Source: Lepidodermella squamata (taxonomy: Eukaryota > Gastrotricha). From it: a stretch of 64,000 bases of DNA. The stretch lies in the NCBI GenBank assembly GCA_047495785.1, contig JBLDXI010000073.1:62001-126000 (forward strand). Direction: 5' to 3'. The translations under genes were made by a program, and so were the position numbers. The notes under the pieces are model-generated. The model saw only the letters and a list, made by a program, of their open reading frames with translations, was not told the DNA's origin and ran no database searches. Each line of letters opens with the position of its first letter. Within the stretch, counting starts at the first letter, position 1. This document shows, one piece after another, positions 21,637 through 34,145 of the stretch.

Positions 21637-24600
21637 ATGAGCCTAGAATTTGCCCACACTTTACTTTTTATTATCTCTGCCATCGCTTCCGTGGATTATG
21701 CTCAATCCTGTTTGTTCCAGCCGCCCCCTGATCTCGGCTATGCCCCGACCATGGAGAAGATGTTCGCCTTCTCTCGGTGTATACTCCCTAACGGGGACAG
21801 AGCATGCCGTTTGGCTCCGAAATGCCAGGATGGTGAGATGAAATACCCGAACACCTACTTCGCCTCAGAATCTGCCTGCATGAACTACACCTCGCGAAAA
21901 TTATGCTACGACTTCGCGTCGAGTGACACCGATAACGCTAGTTACGTCGGAGATTGCGTCGACGATACTAAACCCTGTCTGAAACCTGGGAAATTCGAGA
22001 GTTTAACGCCGTTCAGTGACGAATTCTGCTCAAGCTTTTCCGTCAATGGTTGGATTCGATGTATCACCGCAAATCAAACACCGACGACTATTAGGGTCAA
22101 GAAATGCCGGCCTCTCAATTACGGATGCGGGCCTGGAGAGAAGCAGTCGCCGAATTCTTTAACGGCTAGATCTTTGGTCTTTGCAGGAGTTTTGTCAGTC
22201 GTTTCGAGCTTCTTCGAGCAGTGCCAGGCTATGACTGTGAGTTTTCATTGAATTCTGATAATTTCTGAAGCTCAATCATTTTGCAAGAGAGATCCGCCCA
22301 AATCGCAATCATTTGTCAATTTTTAAAGAATTTAAATCGTATTGGGTCCAGATTTCTGAATTGTTTGTTACATTCTTGCCTTGGATTAGCCCAAAATCAA
22401 GTGTTACAACCCGGAGTTTGCTTTCATCACCACGCCCCAAAGTGGCATGACTTGCATCGACGACTACACAGGGTGTCTGCATCCTTATCGCATCGTCGCA
22501 TCTCACATTCTGTTCCCGAACCAAGACGCTTGTGCTTCCTATGTTGTGGTAAGCTATGAATTCCTTGACGTGCTTTCTTCTCAGAATCAATCGGCTACCT
22601 TGCTAGACCCAATGGCAGCGATGTGTTACGTCTGGTATCGCGAAATGTGTACCATACGACGTCAACTCCCTGAAAACGTGCCCTGAAGCGAATTCACTAC
22701 AAGTTTGTTTAGGAAACCTTGAATAGCTCGACTTATACTTTATTTTATAATGTCCAGGTTCCAGCCAATTATCTTTTCCAGACCTATGAAATGTGTGCGG
22801 CATGGACTGAGGTTTGCTGAATCTGAATCGCTATACATTTTGAATTATCTGTCGATTTTTCAGCCGTTTGTTAGATGCTGGGATGATGTCAATAACCAAC
22901 TAGCACCAGGCGCTTCCTGCCTGCCCCAATCAATTGGATGCCCGAGCAGTTTCGTACAGGTACATCGATAGCGTCCGGCTGGAATCTCGATTTGTTGAGC
23001 TTTATTTCAGATCCCAAGCTGGACGTTTCAAACATTGCTAATGTGCCAGACTCAATATGCCCACGTAATCTACTTTAACTTGAGATTTTCCTTGAATACG
23101 TATGAAGAAATTGTTGTTAGACAAAATGGATCAAGTGCCAACCTCCGAATGCGATGGCCAAGTGCAGACCAGCTGATCCTGTGACGTATCCGAAATGTCC
23201 ACCAGGAGAATTTCAAGTTAAAACAAAAAAATTCCACATTTGAATATCGAAATGTTTCCCATTTCAAAATATCAGCAACCAAATGAAGTTTTCGCCTATC
23301 CATCAGCTGAATCCTGCTCCGCCGCTAATGTAAGTGAAACCAAACTGACCTTGTGAGGGTGACCTTTCAATTCTTTTTATTTTAGTCCGAATATGCGCTG
23401 TGTTTCGACAGTTTTTCGCTCACTGTAACGTGCCGAGCCGCTTCGGCTGGTGCATGCCCTTATCAAAATCCTCCTTTAATGGTAATTTATTAAAACCATC
23501 CGAACCTACTTTCTCTCGGGGAATTTTGTCCCATGAGAGACTCTTAATAAGGACTTCATCTATAGAAAGTCATCCCAGCTGATGGAAAGCAATTTTGGTC
23601 ATTCGAAGACTGCTCGGCCTACCCTCTGGTAAATAGATCCATTTTCCTCAAGAGGAGACCAGTTAGGAATAATTTGCTAATTGAGTATAGACCTACTTGA
23701 GGTGCGTTAACGTGATGGGATCGAACGGGGGAATTACGTCGACTCGACAATGCATCCCGTCCCTTCTCGCCATCTCGCCTTACATTGGCTGTTCAGCTCT
23801 CGTGCCCTACCTTCAATGGAAACAATCGCCTATCGACAAAATCTACGCTAATCTCACGACCTGCCTCAACGATGAAGTATAAGCTAAATTGCCAAGTTTT
23901 CTCTGAATTCAAGGAAATTCCGATGAATATTAGAGTTACGTTGCCTGCTACTCGTACGCAGCCAGTGTTTTGCAGTGCCAACCGGACAGCGTTGGTTGTA
24001 ATAGGATAGGACCCACCTGGCAGCAGCTCCCGACGACCAATTTCTTCCCTAGTCTCAGCGAATGTCTCTCATTCACTCCTGTAAGGCTATAAAGAACCGT
24101 CCATACATTTTCCGTGAAAATTTCCAATTTTTAGGCCGTGTTCAGAAGATGCACGAAACGATCAAATGGGGCGGTAACATGTCGACCGGATGTAACTGAG
24201 TGTTTCAATCCTGTTGATGAGGCTTCAAAGGAGTACCGAGTAATGATATTTTCCTAATCGAATGACTAAATGATATTCATCCTATTCCAGTCAACGGCGA
24301 CAAGTTTTACGACCATTCACTCTTGTCGGGATTCTGTCGAATTCTACTACTGCTACGACCCAGCGAACCCAACTTTGGTCAACTGCAAACCTGATGTCGA
24401 GGGATGCGGATCTTCGAAGCCTGTATGTTTTCGTTAGGATTCCTAGCTAGACTTGTTACCTTGCTTTTCCAGCTGAGAGAATTCGGCACTGGCAACGTTC
24501 GAACTTTCGCAAGCTTATCAACCTGTGCCAACTTCAATGCGGTTTGTTTTACGGCGTTTTGATGTAGCCCTGAATCACGAATCACGTAATCACGTAATCT

Positions 24601-24763
24601 GTTTTAGGGCCCGTGGCATCAATGTTTCAATCCAACCACAAATGCCACTGCTTGCAGGCCAAACAATGCCGACCTGGACTTCTTAAAACCTGGAATACCG
24701 GTTAGATGCCTGTTAAATGAATTTCCAAGTTCGCAGAGTTACTCTAATTCTAACTGTGCATAA
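21637..24763 (+). CDS. Secreted cysteine-rich protein of 13 four-cysteine modules
   Basis: Sixteen exons, all phase 0: 21637-22236, 22390-22548, 22607-22702, 22758-22811, 22864-22959, 23011-23064, 23121-23216, 23276-23329, 23386-23481, 23566-23628, 23691-23876, 23934-24080, 24135-24239, 24291-24422, 24473-24541 and 24608-24763. The product is 720 residues with a signal peptide (SLEFAHTLLFIISAIASVDY). I recognise no known domain. The rest is about 13 repeats of roughly 50 residues with four cysteines: aromatic-x-RC, x(7-15), C, x(4-12), C, then about 20 residues and a last C. Exons 3-8 alternate exactly 96 and 54 bp (32 plus 18 codons), one pair per module; elsewhere the pair is fused or changed in length. 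Exon 3 was placed after the AG of CTTGCTAG at 22606, because the other reading stops and destroys the cysteine pattern. The same module type forms the N-termini of the neighbouring lectins. Function unknown. Confidence 0.8.
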
Positions 24764-25257
24764 TTTCTAATGGATTAAAACTTGCAACCTGTAACAACAA
24801 AGTCTTGAATTGATGTTAAAATTGCTGGAGTTTGAATGAAAATAAGTGCCTTGCTTGGTAGTATTGCTCCCATGATTTCGAGTTGCTAATTATATTACGT
24901 TTTTGAAGGATATGAAAATACCAAGTTCAAAGTTTTAGAAAGGACGCATGGAATCGTGTGACGTGTGAGGAAGTTAAATGTTAAATTCAATGACCAATAT
25001 AAATTCAACACACATGAATTGCTGAATTTGCGTGAATGCTGAACGGGCAGACAACGCGCCAAGTATATTCGTCGAAGTTTTCCATTTCGAAAGACGAATT
25101 TTTACAAATTCTAGGTTGTTAGATTAGGATGTTTATTTATTTCATGGTAGTTTCGAATAGATTAAGCAACATAATTCACGTTCTGAAATGTTTTGCGGTA
25201 GCATAAATTACTAATCGTCAATGACAGTCACGAAAGAAAAAGCATTGTTGTTGTCAT
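24764..25257. other. Convergent spacer
   Basis: About 490 bp between the 3' ends of the modular gene (plus) and CTL-5 (minus). It contains the likely CTL-5 polyadenylation signal, AATAAA on the minus strand at 25137-25132. Nothing else recognised. Confidence 0.5.
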
Positions 25258-27741
25258 CTATGGCAAATTCTCGCACAAAGTCTGGGACTTCGCTTCGCAA
25301 TACGTAAAATAGGCGGTGCCGTCAGAATCCATATTTCCACCTGGATCGTGTTAAGCCACAAGTAGTTTAAACAATAGCTTCAGAATTTTACTTACAGTGA
25401 TAAATGTCTCTTGGAACGTCGTAACCAGAATACCAACTGGTAAAATAGGCTGGTGGCGAGTTAAAAATTTGACCATTCGCCGCTATCACCTCGATTGTAT
25501 TCGTCCATCCGCCTCCAACAATCGCCTGTTTAGATAAAGTACCCGTGTAGCTGTTGAAGAGATTTTTCGCGTCATCAAGCACAGCTTGCTCCCTTATGAT
25601 GGGCAGCCTGAGACCTTTAGAAGTGCAGAATGCTGCCTGGGCATCGTGATCGCCAGTATTGACGTAAAATGACAAGACATTCTGAAGAAAAGAAAACAAC
25701 ATAGTTTACGAAATAAATTAGGTGAAATTTTCAAGGAGTTACCGTCGTCGCGTCTTGGCATAGCGCCACTACTTTCGTGCTCCCGCACGTGGATTCCGTA
25801 AGGCCATGCGTAGTTACTTGCATACCTAGAAGGCTGAGGTTGAACAACAGTTGAACAGAAGTCTACGACAACTTAACATGTTCCCCCGCCCCCAGGACTC
25901 CCCGATGCCCACAGGGGTGATAAGAAATCCACGATTGCTCCATCAGACCATCGCCAAATGGAAGTGAGGCCGATATAGGCCCCGTTTCCGACGACACTCC
26001 TAGCAGCCGCAGCATCTGCTTGGTTCAAGATTGAGGCAATTCGGCCTCCGGTTTCAATGCAGTTTCCAGCGGAAATTCGGTAGATGCCCACGACCGGCGA
26101 TAAATAGTACCGAGCTAAACAAATTGCGACGATAAGCTGATATGGAAAAGGAACCAGCACCCTAGTTGAGAAGAAACATGCCTTTCTCGCAAGATGTGCC
26201 AATATGAGTAGCTGGGCAACTGCACGAACCAGCCGTCTCGTTGAAAGTTCCTCCATTTTGACAACGAGATTGACCCTACAAAACAATATGAATACCCAAG
26301 CAGAATCCTAGTCAATTAGAGAAGATGTGAGACATAAAATCAGAAACAGACCTTCAAATCAAATAAGCAGCTGGCATAATTTTCGCCGAATTTTGTAGCA
26401 TTATTGAAAAGTTTGACCTATCAGGTGTATAAATTTGTTAATTTTCAAGTAATTATTAAATCGACATACCATGTTTGAGCCCTTGGGGCAAACGTTGTAG
26501 CAAGTGGCGTTTCCTGAATTGCCGCATTGAACAGCTTGCTGATGTAGAGTTACGATATAATTATAGGTATTAGAAAAAAGCCTCACCCCTGTTTCGCAGT
26601 TCTCCTTGAAGCGATAGGTGAGCAGAGAATAGGCGGTGGTTTCATTCGCTGAGCATTTCGTCGATTCGAGTCGGCATGCCACAAAATCGCGCGTGTCTTT
26701 GTTGAAACAGCGAACGTGCGGCTTGAAATCATTTGGAACTTGCACTGTAAAACGGAAAATACAGTTTAGCTGAAACATTTATCTCCAATAACTAACTCAT
26801 CCCATTGAGGCATGACTGTAAGTTTTGGAAGCCAGGCTGCGACGTCTGAGAAAAAGCTGCGATTAAACATAAATAATATTAGGCCAAATTACATACGGTA
26901 TTAGTAGGACAGGTGGCCACCGAGGGTACGCAGGTAACGATTCCACTGCCAGTCGAGCATCGGGTGAAAGCTTGGCTCTGCAAAACCGAAGCTAAAGAAG
27001 CTAGAATAGCCATGGACAATTGCTCACCGAGAAACTGTCAATCGCCTGCTGGCACAATGCCAGATTCTGTCGCAGATAGACTGACGCGGAATTAAACCTT
27101 TTTATCTATAAAAGCGATTGGGAAAGCAGAGTAAAATTGTAAATTAAAAAATTGCGAGTCTCCAACGCAATTTTGCACCTCATGGAAATTCGATTTTGAA
27201 TTTGCCCACGTGATTTTTCAGTGAATTTTTCAATTCTAAGGATAGGTATACCCTCAAAAAAGCGATTTTCTAATAATCAAAAATAATTCTTGCTTCAAAA
27301 CTAATACCTGAGTTTCTGTGTCATTCGTTTGGATTGTAAATTACCTCAATTTCGTCGCTAGGTAGAGGAATAATGCCCGGCCGGCAGATGGGGGTCAGAG
27401 CCTTGTACTTGTAAGCCAATCGTGCGGTCTGGAATTCCAAATTTCAGTACTGGAGGTTGTTTTTTTCAACAAATAACTTGCCCCTTGCATGCACAATTGA
27501 TAGCTCGTAAACTTGGTACCTCCAATCTGAGAAATCAATTATTTGAATAATTATTGTGAAATTGAGAAACTCTAACCCGGTACTCCGTCGTTGGAGCACA
27601 ACCGGCTGTGAGCGTGCGGCAATCAACGAAGTTGCTGTCGAATTGGGAAAAACATCGGATGAAGTCATCGCCAGCTACGCCACCCACCGAAAATACGGCT
27701 AGTAGAAATAATAGCGATTCGATGGCGATTAAAGACGTCAT
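25258..27741 (-). CDS. CTL-5: intact lectin-like gene with EGF module
   Basis: Fourteen exons: 27741-27577, 27526-27482, 27428-27345, 27105-27028, 26977-26897, 26845-26797, 26744-26587, 26538-26470, 26417-26352, 26275-26182, 26114-25878, 25825-25743, 25681-25396 and 25340-25258. They join to 1578 bp, 525 residues. Order: signal peptide (TSLIAIESLLFLLAVFSVGG), five cysteine modules (FIRCFSQFDSNFVDC; PICRPGIIPLP; RCSTGSGIVTC; RCFNKDTRDFVAC; QCGNSGNATCYNVC), an EGF-like module in its own exon (SRCQNGGTFNETAGSCSC then GTSCEK), and two lectin-like folds (ETGGRIASILNQAD, AYIGLTSIWRWSDG; LRLPIIREQAVLDDAK, ending LCENLP). Introns 2 (GGG|GCAAGT) and 10 (AAAG|GCATGT) use GC donors. Very close to CTL-6, with similar 5' flank, so a recent duplicate. 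Confidence 0.88.
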
Positions 27742-27832
27742 CACAAAGTGTATTCAGCTGAAAATAACTAAATTGAAAAATAACATTTGTTAATGAAAAG
27801 CTCTTGTGCGTGATGAATGGCGAATCCACGTT

Positions 27833-27911
27833 AGCTCGTGCCCTATCCGGTTGTTTACGCTACTTTTTAGTCTCGTCAAACAAACTGTGATTTTTGCTTC
27901 GGCTCGTGCCC
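27833..27911 (-). promoter_or_regulatory. Upstream motif pair shared by CTL-5, -6 and -7
   Basis: AGCTCGTGCCC at 27833 and GGCTCGTGCCC at 27901 (plus-strand reading) lie 92 and 160 bp upstream of the CTL-5 ATG. The same pair precedes CTL-6 at almost the same distances, and one copy precedes CTL-7. Candidate promoter element by conservation only. Confidence 0.45.
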
Positions 27912-28349
27912 AAACCTTGGCGTCCTATTACAATTGCAGTGGTATTTGTAGCAACATTTAGGGCGCTCCAGAGTCGTAAATATCTCTTCCAAAACATCAC
28001 ATGATTTCTTCACGGAAAAGCGGACGAGCGAAATGGGTACAATTTTCAAACTTGTCACCATCAATTCTTGGCAACAACAAAATTTGTGTATTTCGTTCAC
28101 GATTTTCTTATTAAACTTTGCGTGTTAAATTTTTATTTATGACAATTTTTCTTTGCGCAACGCTTTGACACCTGACCGTAGTTTAAAGCGTGCACATTCT
28201 CTACAATCTAAGTGTAGCTTCGTGCCCTTCGGGAGATCGGGAAAAGTGGTACTTTCAATTGGTCTAAAACAAGGGTATCAGCGGGCGGCGCAAGGTGGGT
28301 AAGAGCAAACCCCTTTAGACTGGAGCTCGTAGCTGGTTTCTAGGTTTGA

Positions 28350-30033
28350 AGGATATGCGGCTCGGTCGTCTTTGGGTGTGACTTTATTTGAGCTAGCCAA
28401 CTTTTACAGACCTGCTAGTTTTATGTTTCAATCATGTATGTGACTATATCACCAGACTTTTTTCCAGTTTGAGAATGCTTTTCATATCATACAGTAAGTT
28501 TCAATTCTGAAGAGTTTTTCGAAGAATTAAGATAATGAATTTACATAAATGATCGGAAATCTTTTGACGATTCATGCGGTTAATCGCCCGTATTCCGAGC
28601 CATGATTTTTGGGAATTTTTATCAGAGATAGTTCGAGGCGTTAGCTCTTGTTAACTCATTGGAATTCCATAATTGGGTGATCCTAATTCCCAGCTAATTA
28701 TGAGTACCGATCATGAGATCGGTTTTCCAGATTTATTTGATCCAAAAGTTGCGCAAATGGTATGCACGTTCGAATTTGAAATTGTTTATAGTTAATTCCG
28801 CGATTTTGTATTAGCTTTTGTTTCGCCTCATCAGGCAACACAAAACTGACGAAATTGAATCGCTGCTATCAAACTCAACTTTAAAATTGGATGTGAACTG
28901 CACGAATGATGAATACTTTACACTTTAGCCCGTTGCTTCAGGCTGCTCAAAAACGCTGCTGATATAGTAGTTCTTCTTGTAACGGAAAAAGGCCGACCCC
29001 CTACCTAATGATCTATTTTCTATTGGGGTGGTCTTTGTCCGACCTTCATATGCAGCGATGTAGAAAGGAATTCTCAGTTCTAGAACTGAGATGGAGGTCG
29101 GACAAAGACCATTATCATTCTTGGAAGAATTTCAAAAGAAAGCGTAAACATTGCTGCAGTAGATGGTGAGACGCAGTGGAGCTGAGACTGTTGAAATATT
29201 GGCAAAAGAAATGGGTGCGAATACAAAAATAACGAGCGACCAAGGCATGATTTTGTTGCATTTGGCAGTTATGAGAGGCCACTTGGACGTGGTTAAATTA
29301 CTTGGATTTGAATTCTCAGCGGATGCAAAAGTTAAGTCGAATGATGGGAAGACGCCTTTGCATGTGGCTGCTCAGAATGGGAACGCAGAAATGGTTCGAA
29401 TGTTAGCCGGAAAAATGAAAGCTGATGTTAATGATCCTGACAGAGAAAGCAATACGCATTTGTACCTCGCAGTTGAGAAAGGATACGTGGAAGTCGTACG
29501 TGATCTCGTTCAAGAATTCAGCGCAAGCGTTACAATTCCCCGAGACCGGATTGTAAAATCGCCATTGCACGCTGCTGCTCGGAATGGACATACGGAAATG
29601 ATTGTCGCAAAATTCAAAGGTAACATTAACATCCCGGATAGATACAGCCGTACGCTCTTGCAGGCTGCTGCTAAGGGTGGAAATGTGGAAATCGTTTACA
29701 AAGCTGATGTTAACTGCCACCGGCGCATATGACAAGACGACCTTGTACATTGCTGCTGCGGAAGGAAATGCGGAATGCATTAGAATTCCAGTTGGGGAAT
29801 TCAAAGCTGATGTTAATGCCCGTGATGAAAATGACATAACACCCTTGAACGCTGCTGCCGCAAGAGAAGAAGCGGAAGTCGTCAGAATCCTAGCCGGATA
29901 ATTCAAAGCTGACGTTAATATCCCTGATAAAGATTACTTATAGGACGCCCTTGTACATTGCTGCTCAGGGAGAAAATGCAGAAGTCTTTGGAATTCTAGC
30001 TATGGAATTCAATGCTGGAGTTGTTGACCTTGG
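28350..30033 (+). pseudogene. Truncated, decayed copy of the kinase-ankyrin gene
   Basis: The copy starts inside the kinase domain (matching WWSLGVTLFELANFYRP as a diverged SSLGVTLFELANFYRP) and follows the exon order of the intact gene at 37725: kinase exon end at 28413 with a GC donor, short exon 28468-28493, the linker exon (about 28534-28760), then the ankyrin exon from about 28816 (LLFRLIRQHKTDEIESLL). An in-frame TAG follows at about 28930. An 83-bp hairpin sequence interrupts at 29029-29111. Several ankyrin repeats are missing and the frame changes repeatedly up to GVVDL at about 30030. The N-terminal lobe and catalytic loop are absent. It sits between CTL-5 and CTL-6 as the intact gene sits between CTL-6 and CTL-7. 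Confidence 0.85.
29029..29111. repeat. 83-bp hairpin insertion
   Basis: TGGTCTTTGTCCGACCT (29029-29045) is perfectly inverted at 29095-29111. An inner palindrome, CTCAGTTCTAGAACTGAG, lies at 29073-29090. The intact ankyrin gene lacks this sequence, so it is probably a very small inverted-repeat insertion in the pseudogene. Confidence 0.65.
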
Positions 30034-30748
30034 TAAACCATGCGGCACCACTGCCACAAACAATCAAATTCCAATCCCGCCTAAGCCGCCGAATTTAATA
30101 TAATAATATAATAATTATATAATTTAATATAATTGAATATTTCCAGGATAAAAACGCAGATTTTCAGGTCAAGCAATTTGAACAGAGAAAATTTCCCAAG
30201 TTCTCAAACAATAACACAATCAATAAAAATATCAACAATACCAATACCTTAACAAGGCTCTCTAAATTCGTCTTCTATCGAATAATTCCAATTAATTTGA
30301 AGTTCCAACCTTTCGTAAAGACGTTGCCGTTTACGTGGAATTAACTCTTCTTCCTAGGTTCGCGTCTCCACATTCTCTTCCACCTCACCTCGAATAATAT
30401 GAAAGTAATTAGTAATTATTGTTCCGATGCTTTGAAGTTACTTCAGGGCAGAAGAATGCACGTATTGTAAGTGTATTCGACTCTTCTGAATTTGCATACT
30501 TGCAGAAAGGATTGACAACGTCTCAGGGATATCCGGCGAAGCTTTATATGTTTGCATTTGCATTGTTTTGAGTTTACACTCAAATTTTTATTACTCTCTT
30601 ACTCTCTATTTATTCACTTTGGAATTAGATTAAACATGTTAATGTTTTATGTTTTAAATTACACAGCATCAATTATCAATTACCAAGGACAGTCATGAAG
30701 GAAAAGTTAATAATTGGGTTTTCGAAGTCAAATAATCGTCATTGCCAT
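30034..30748. other. Convergent spacer
   Basis: About 715 bp between the kinase-ankyrin pseudogene and the CTL-6 stop. It contains an AT-rich TAATATAAT run near 30097-30135 and a minus-strand AATAAA (30614-30609) suited to CTL-6. No gene seen. Confidence 0.5.
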
Positions 30749-33700
30749 CTAAGGCGAATTCTCGCACAAAGCATATTGTCCTTCATCGCAAAAGTAAAAA
30801 TAGCCGATGCCGTTCTTATCCAACCCTCCACCTGCATAACGTTACAACAGTAGAATTAGTAGCTTCAAAATTGTACTTACAGTGATATCTTTCTGTTGGA
30901 ACGGCGAAATTGGGTTGCCAACTCTTAAAAAAGGCTGGCGGCGAGTTGAAAATTTGACCGTTCGACGTGACCACCTCGGTTGTATTCGACCATCTAGCGG
31001 CAGCGAACGCCTGTTTTGAAAAATTACCCGTGTAACTGTTGAAGAGATTTTTCGCGACATCGAGCACAGCTTGCTCCCTTATGATAGGAAGCCTGAGACT
31101 TTTAGAAGTGCAGAATGCCGCCTGGGCATCGTAATCGCCAGTATTGACGTAAAATGACAGAACATTCTGAAATAGGCAACACAAAGTATAGGTTTTCTAA
31201 GATCTTTTCAAGATTTACTGTCGTCGCGTCTTGGCATAGCACCAAGTCTTGATGCATCGAGCACCAATTCTCACCAAGACCTTCCGCAGTGACTATCATA
31301 CCTGAAAGGCTAGGATTAAGCAGCAGTTAAACATCAACCGAAGACAATTTTACATGGTCCATCGGCACCAGGCTTTTTCGGCATCCACAGTGGCGATAGA
31401 AAATCGACGATTACCCCATCGGACCATCGCCAAACGGAAGTAAGGCCGATTAAGGCTTCGAATCCGATGACACTACTCGCCGCCGCTACATCTGCTCCGT
31501 TCAAGATTAAGGCGACGCGGCCACCGTTTACGCTGCAGTTTGCGGCAGAAATTCGGTAGACGTGTTGGGCTGGCGATAAATAGTACCGAGCTATGAAATT
31601 TGTTTATACAATTTACAATAAATTTCGTCTTCAATAAAATAAACAAAAAATTAACGATTTTCTCATAGTTGACTCACTCGAGCTGAATCTGCAAAAAGCT
31701 CAGTTCTCAGCTCATGAAAACTTGTTAGGCCAACTAACGCCCACCGCCCACTAAAAAATAATCATTTCGAAGATCAACGAAACCTGAGGCTCCCAACCCA
31801 AGCATTTTTTATTTTCTGCTACTAAATATCACAAGCGGTTCTCTCAGTGCTTTGGATTTGATTTGATTTGATTTGATTTAGACCCTATTTTCACTGATTT
31901 AGATTTGAAATGATTGATTTACGCGGGGAAGCATTTTGATTTGATTGATTTTGATTTAGCCTTGGTAATGCAATCGAAAAACCTCTTACCGCGAAACTAA
32001 TACCTCTCCTCCTTTTCGATGAAAATTTGCTTTAGAAAGGGACGGTGATTTCAAATTCGCGTTATTTCATTCATTTCTTGACATTTCGAATGCCCTTGCC
32101 TCCTGAAAATCCCGATGTTCCGCGATTTATTGTGATTTACGGGTGTCGATGATTTGATTTGATTGATTTAGTCCTGGAAAATTGGGACAATGATTGATTT
32201 TGATTGATTGAAGGAGGTCCGTGATTTAAGCCGTAAATCAAATCAAATCAAATCAAATCCAAAGCTCTGGGTTCTCTATTATCTAGTAACGCCAGCTACA
32301 TATTGTGCTCTCTCATGGATAATGATTCATAACTCACAGGAAAGGGTTATTATCAGCTACATATTATCGGCAAATTATTTCTGATAAAATCGCCCGTAAA
32401 GAATTTATTTTGATTTGCAGATTTTTCGGGACTATAAAAAGGAATTATCCCCAACAGCATATTTTATAGAGCCATTCGCACGCTAGCTGAGTAGAAACAT
32501 GCCTTTCTCGCAAGAAGTGCCAACATGAGTAGCTGGGCAGGTGCATGAACCAGCCGTCTCGTTGAACGTTCCTCCATTATGACAACGAGATTGACCCTAC
32601 AACATAATATAGAATCGTTCATTGTTACCCAAGCAGAATTTCCGATAATTTAGAGCAAGGCTGCAAAACCTGCGAAATTTCCCGCGCACTTCCTCAAAAT
32701 TTCCCGCTAGTTTTGACCCATTTCAGCAAATTTTCCTGCGCCATTTTCGCATGTTTTGCAGCCCTGATTTAGAGCAAATTTGGGACATTCGACTGGAAAC
32801 AGACCTTGAGATCGACTAAGCAGCTGGCATAATTTTCGGCGAATTTCGTAGCATTATTGAAAAGTTTGACCTAACCAGGTGAATGAACTTCTTGAATTTT
32901 CAAGCAATTATTGAATCGACCTACCATGTTTGCTCCCTTGGGGCAATTGTTGTAGCAAGTGATATTTCCAGAATTGCCGCATTGAACAGCTTGCTGATGA
33001 AGAGTTATTCGGATTCGTGATAATTTATGATTATTCGGAGAAATTAGGGAAAGTTTTACCCCCGCTTCGCAGTTCTCCTTGAAGCGATAAGTGAGCAGAG
33101 AATACGTGGTGGTTTCATTCGTGGAACATTTCGTCGATTCAAGCCGGCAAGCAACGAAATCACGCGTGTCCTTGTTGAAACAGCGAACATGCGGCTTGAA
33201 ATCATTAGGAACTTGCACTTGAAAACGGAAAATTAAATTCAGCCGTCAACACGCAATTATATCCGATAACTAACTCATCCCATTGAGGCATGACTGCAAG
33301 TTTTGGAAGCCAGGCTGGGTCGACTGTGAAAAAGCTGCTATGAAAAAGAACGGAAATGTCGCCGAATTACATACGGTATTGGTAGGGCAGGTGGCCACCG
33401 AGGGTACGCAGGTGACGATTCCAGCGCCAGTCGAGCATCGCGTGAAGCTTTGACTCTGCAAAGACGTCAATATAAGCTACGTAAAAAGCCGAGGACAATC
33501 ACTCACCGAAAAACTGTCAATTGCCTGCTGGCACGAAGCCAAATTCTGGCGTAGAAATACTGACGCAGAGTTGAACCTTTTTATCTATGAACATATCAGA
33601 ATAACCAAAACGTAGAATTCAATATTGAATTTAATATAGATTTTTACTTTATCAATGTGATTTGTAAGTGAAAAATAATCAGGCTTGATATTTGGGGATG

Positions 33701-34145
33701 AATCCTCAAAAATAAAGATGTTCCTCCGAATCATAAATTACCTCAATTTCGTCACTAGGTAGAGGAATAATGCCAGGCCGGCAAATGGGCGTCAGAGCCT
33801 TGTACTTGTAAGCCAGCCTTGCTGTCTGGAATTGCGAAATTTCAAATTTCAGAAATGTAGGTTTTCTCAACAAATAACTCACCCCTTGCATGCACAATTG
33901 GTAGCTCGTAAACTTGGTACCTCCAATCTGGAAGATCAATTGTTGTGATATCAAGTATTATAAAAATAAGAAGCCCCAACCCGGTACTCTGTCGTTGAAG
34001 CACAACCAGCTGTGAGCGTGCGGCAATCAACGAAGTTGTTGTCGAATTGGGAGAAGCATCGGATGAAATCTTCACCGGCCACGCCACCCACCGAAAATAT
34101 GGCGACAAGAAGTAAGAGCGATTCGAAAGTGTTGAACAATTTCAT
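30749..34145 (-). CDS. CTL-6: intact lectin-like gene with EGF module
   Basis: Fourteen exons: 34145-33981, 33927-33883, 33825-33742, 33584-33507, 33455-33375, 33323-33275, 33217-33060, 32993-32925, 32870-32805, 32596-32503, 31590-31354, 31301-31219, 31166-30881 and 30831-30749. Exon by exon the lengths equal those of CTL-5, 1578 bp and 525 residues. It has a signal peptide (MKLFNTFESLLLLVAIFSVG), five cysteine modules, an EGF-like exon, and two lectin-like folds (YYLSPAQHVYRIS, WRWSDGVIVDF; LRLPIIREQAVLD, ending LCENSP). Intron 10 has the family GC donor (AAAG|GCATGT) and is long (912 bp) because it contains a hAT-type element at 31845-32269; intron 2 has a normal GTGAGT where CTL-5 has GCAAGT. 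The equal lengths and open frame suggest selection for function in both copies. Confidence 0.88.
31845..32269. mobile_element. hAT-type MITE rich in TGATTT repeats, in a CTL-6 intron
   Basis: The ends are CAGTGCTTTGGATTTGATTT and the inverse ending CCAAAGCTCTG. The 8-bp duplication GGTTCTCT flanks it (31837-31844 and 32270-32277). The interior is full of GATTTGATTT units in both orientations. At 425 bp it has no coding capacity. It is a relative of the element at 45601-46082. Confidence 0.88.

Noticed and set aside
22561-22686. Alternative reading of exon 3 of the modular gene beginning at 22585 (NQSATLLDP)
   Set aside because: It runs into a stop and lacks the cysteine pattern. The acceptor at 22606 gives a 96-bp phase-0 exon equal to its neighbours.
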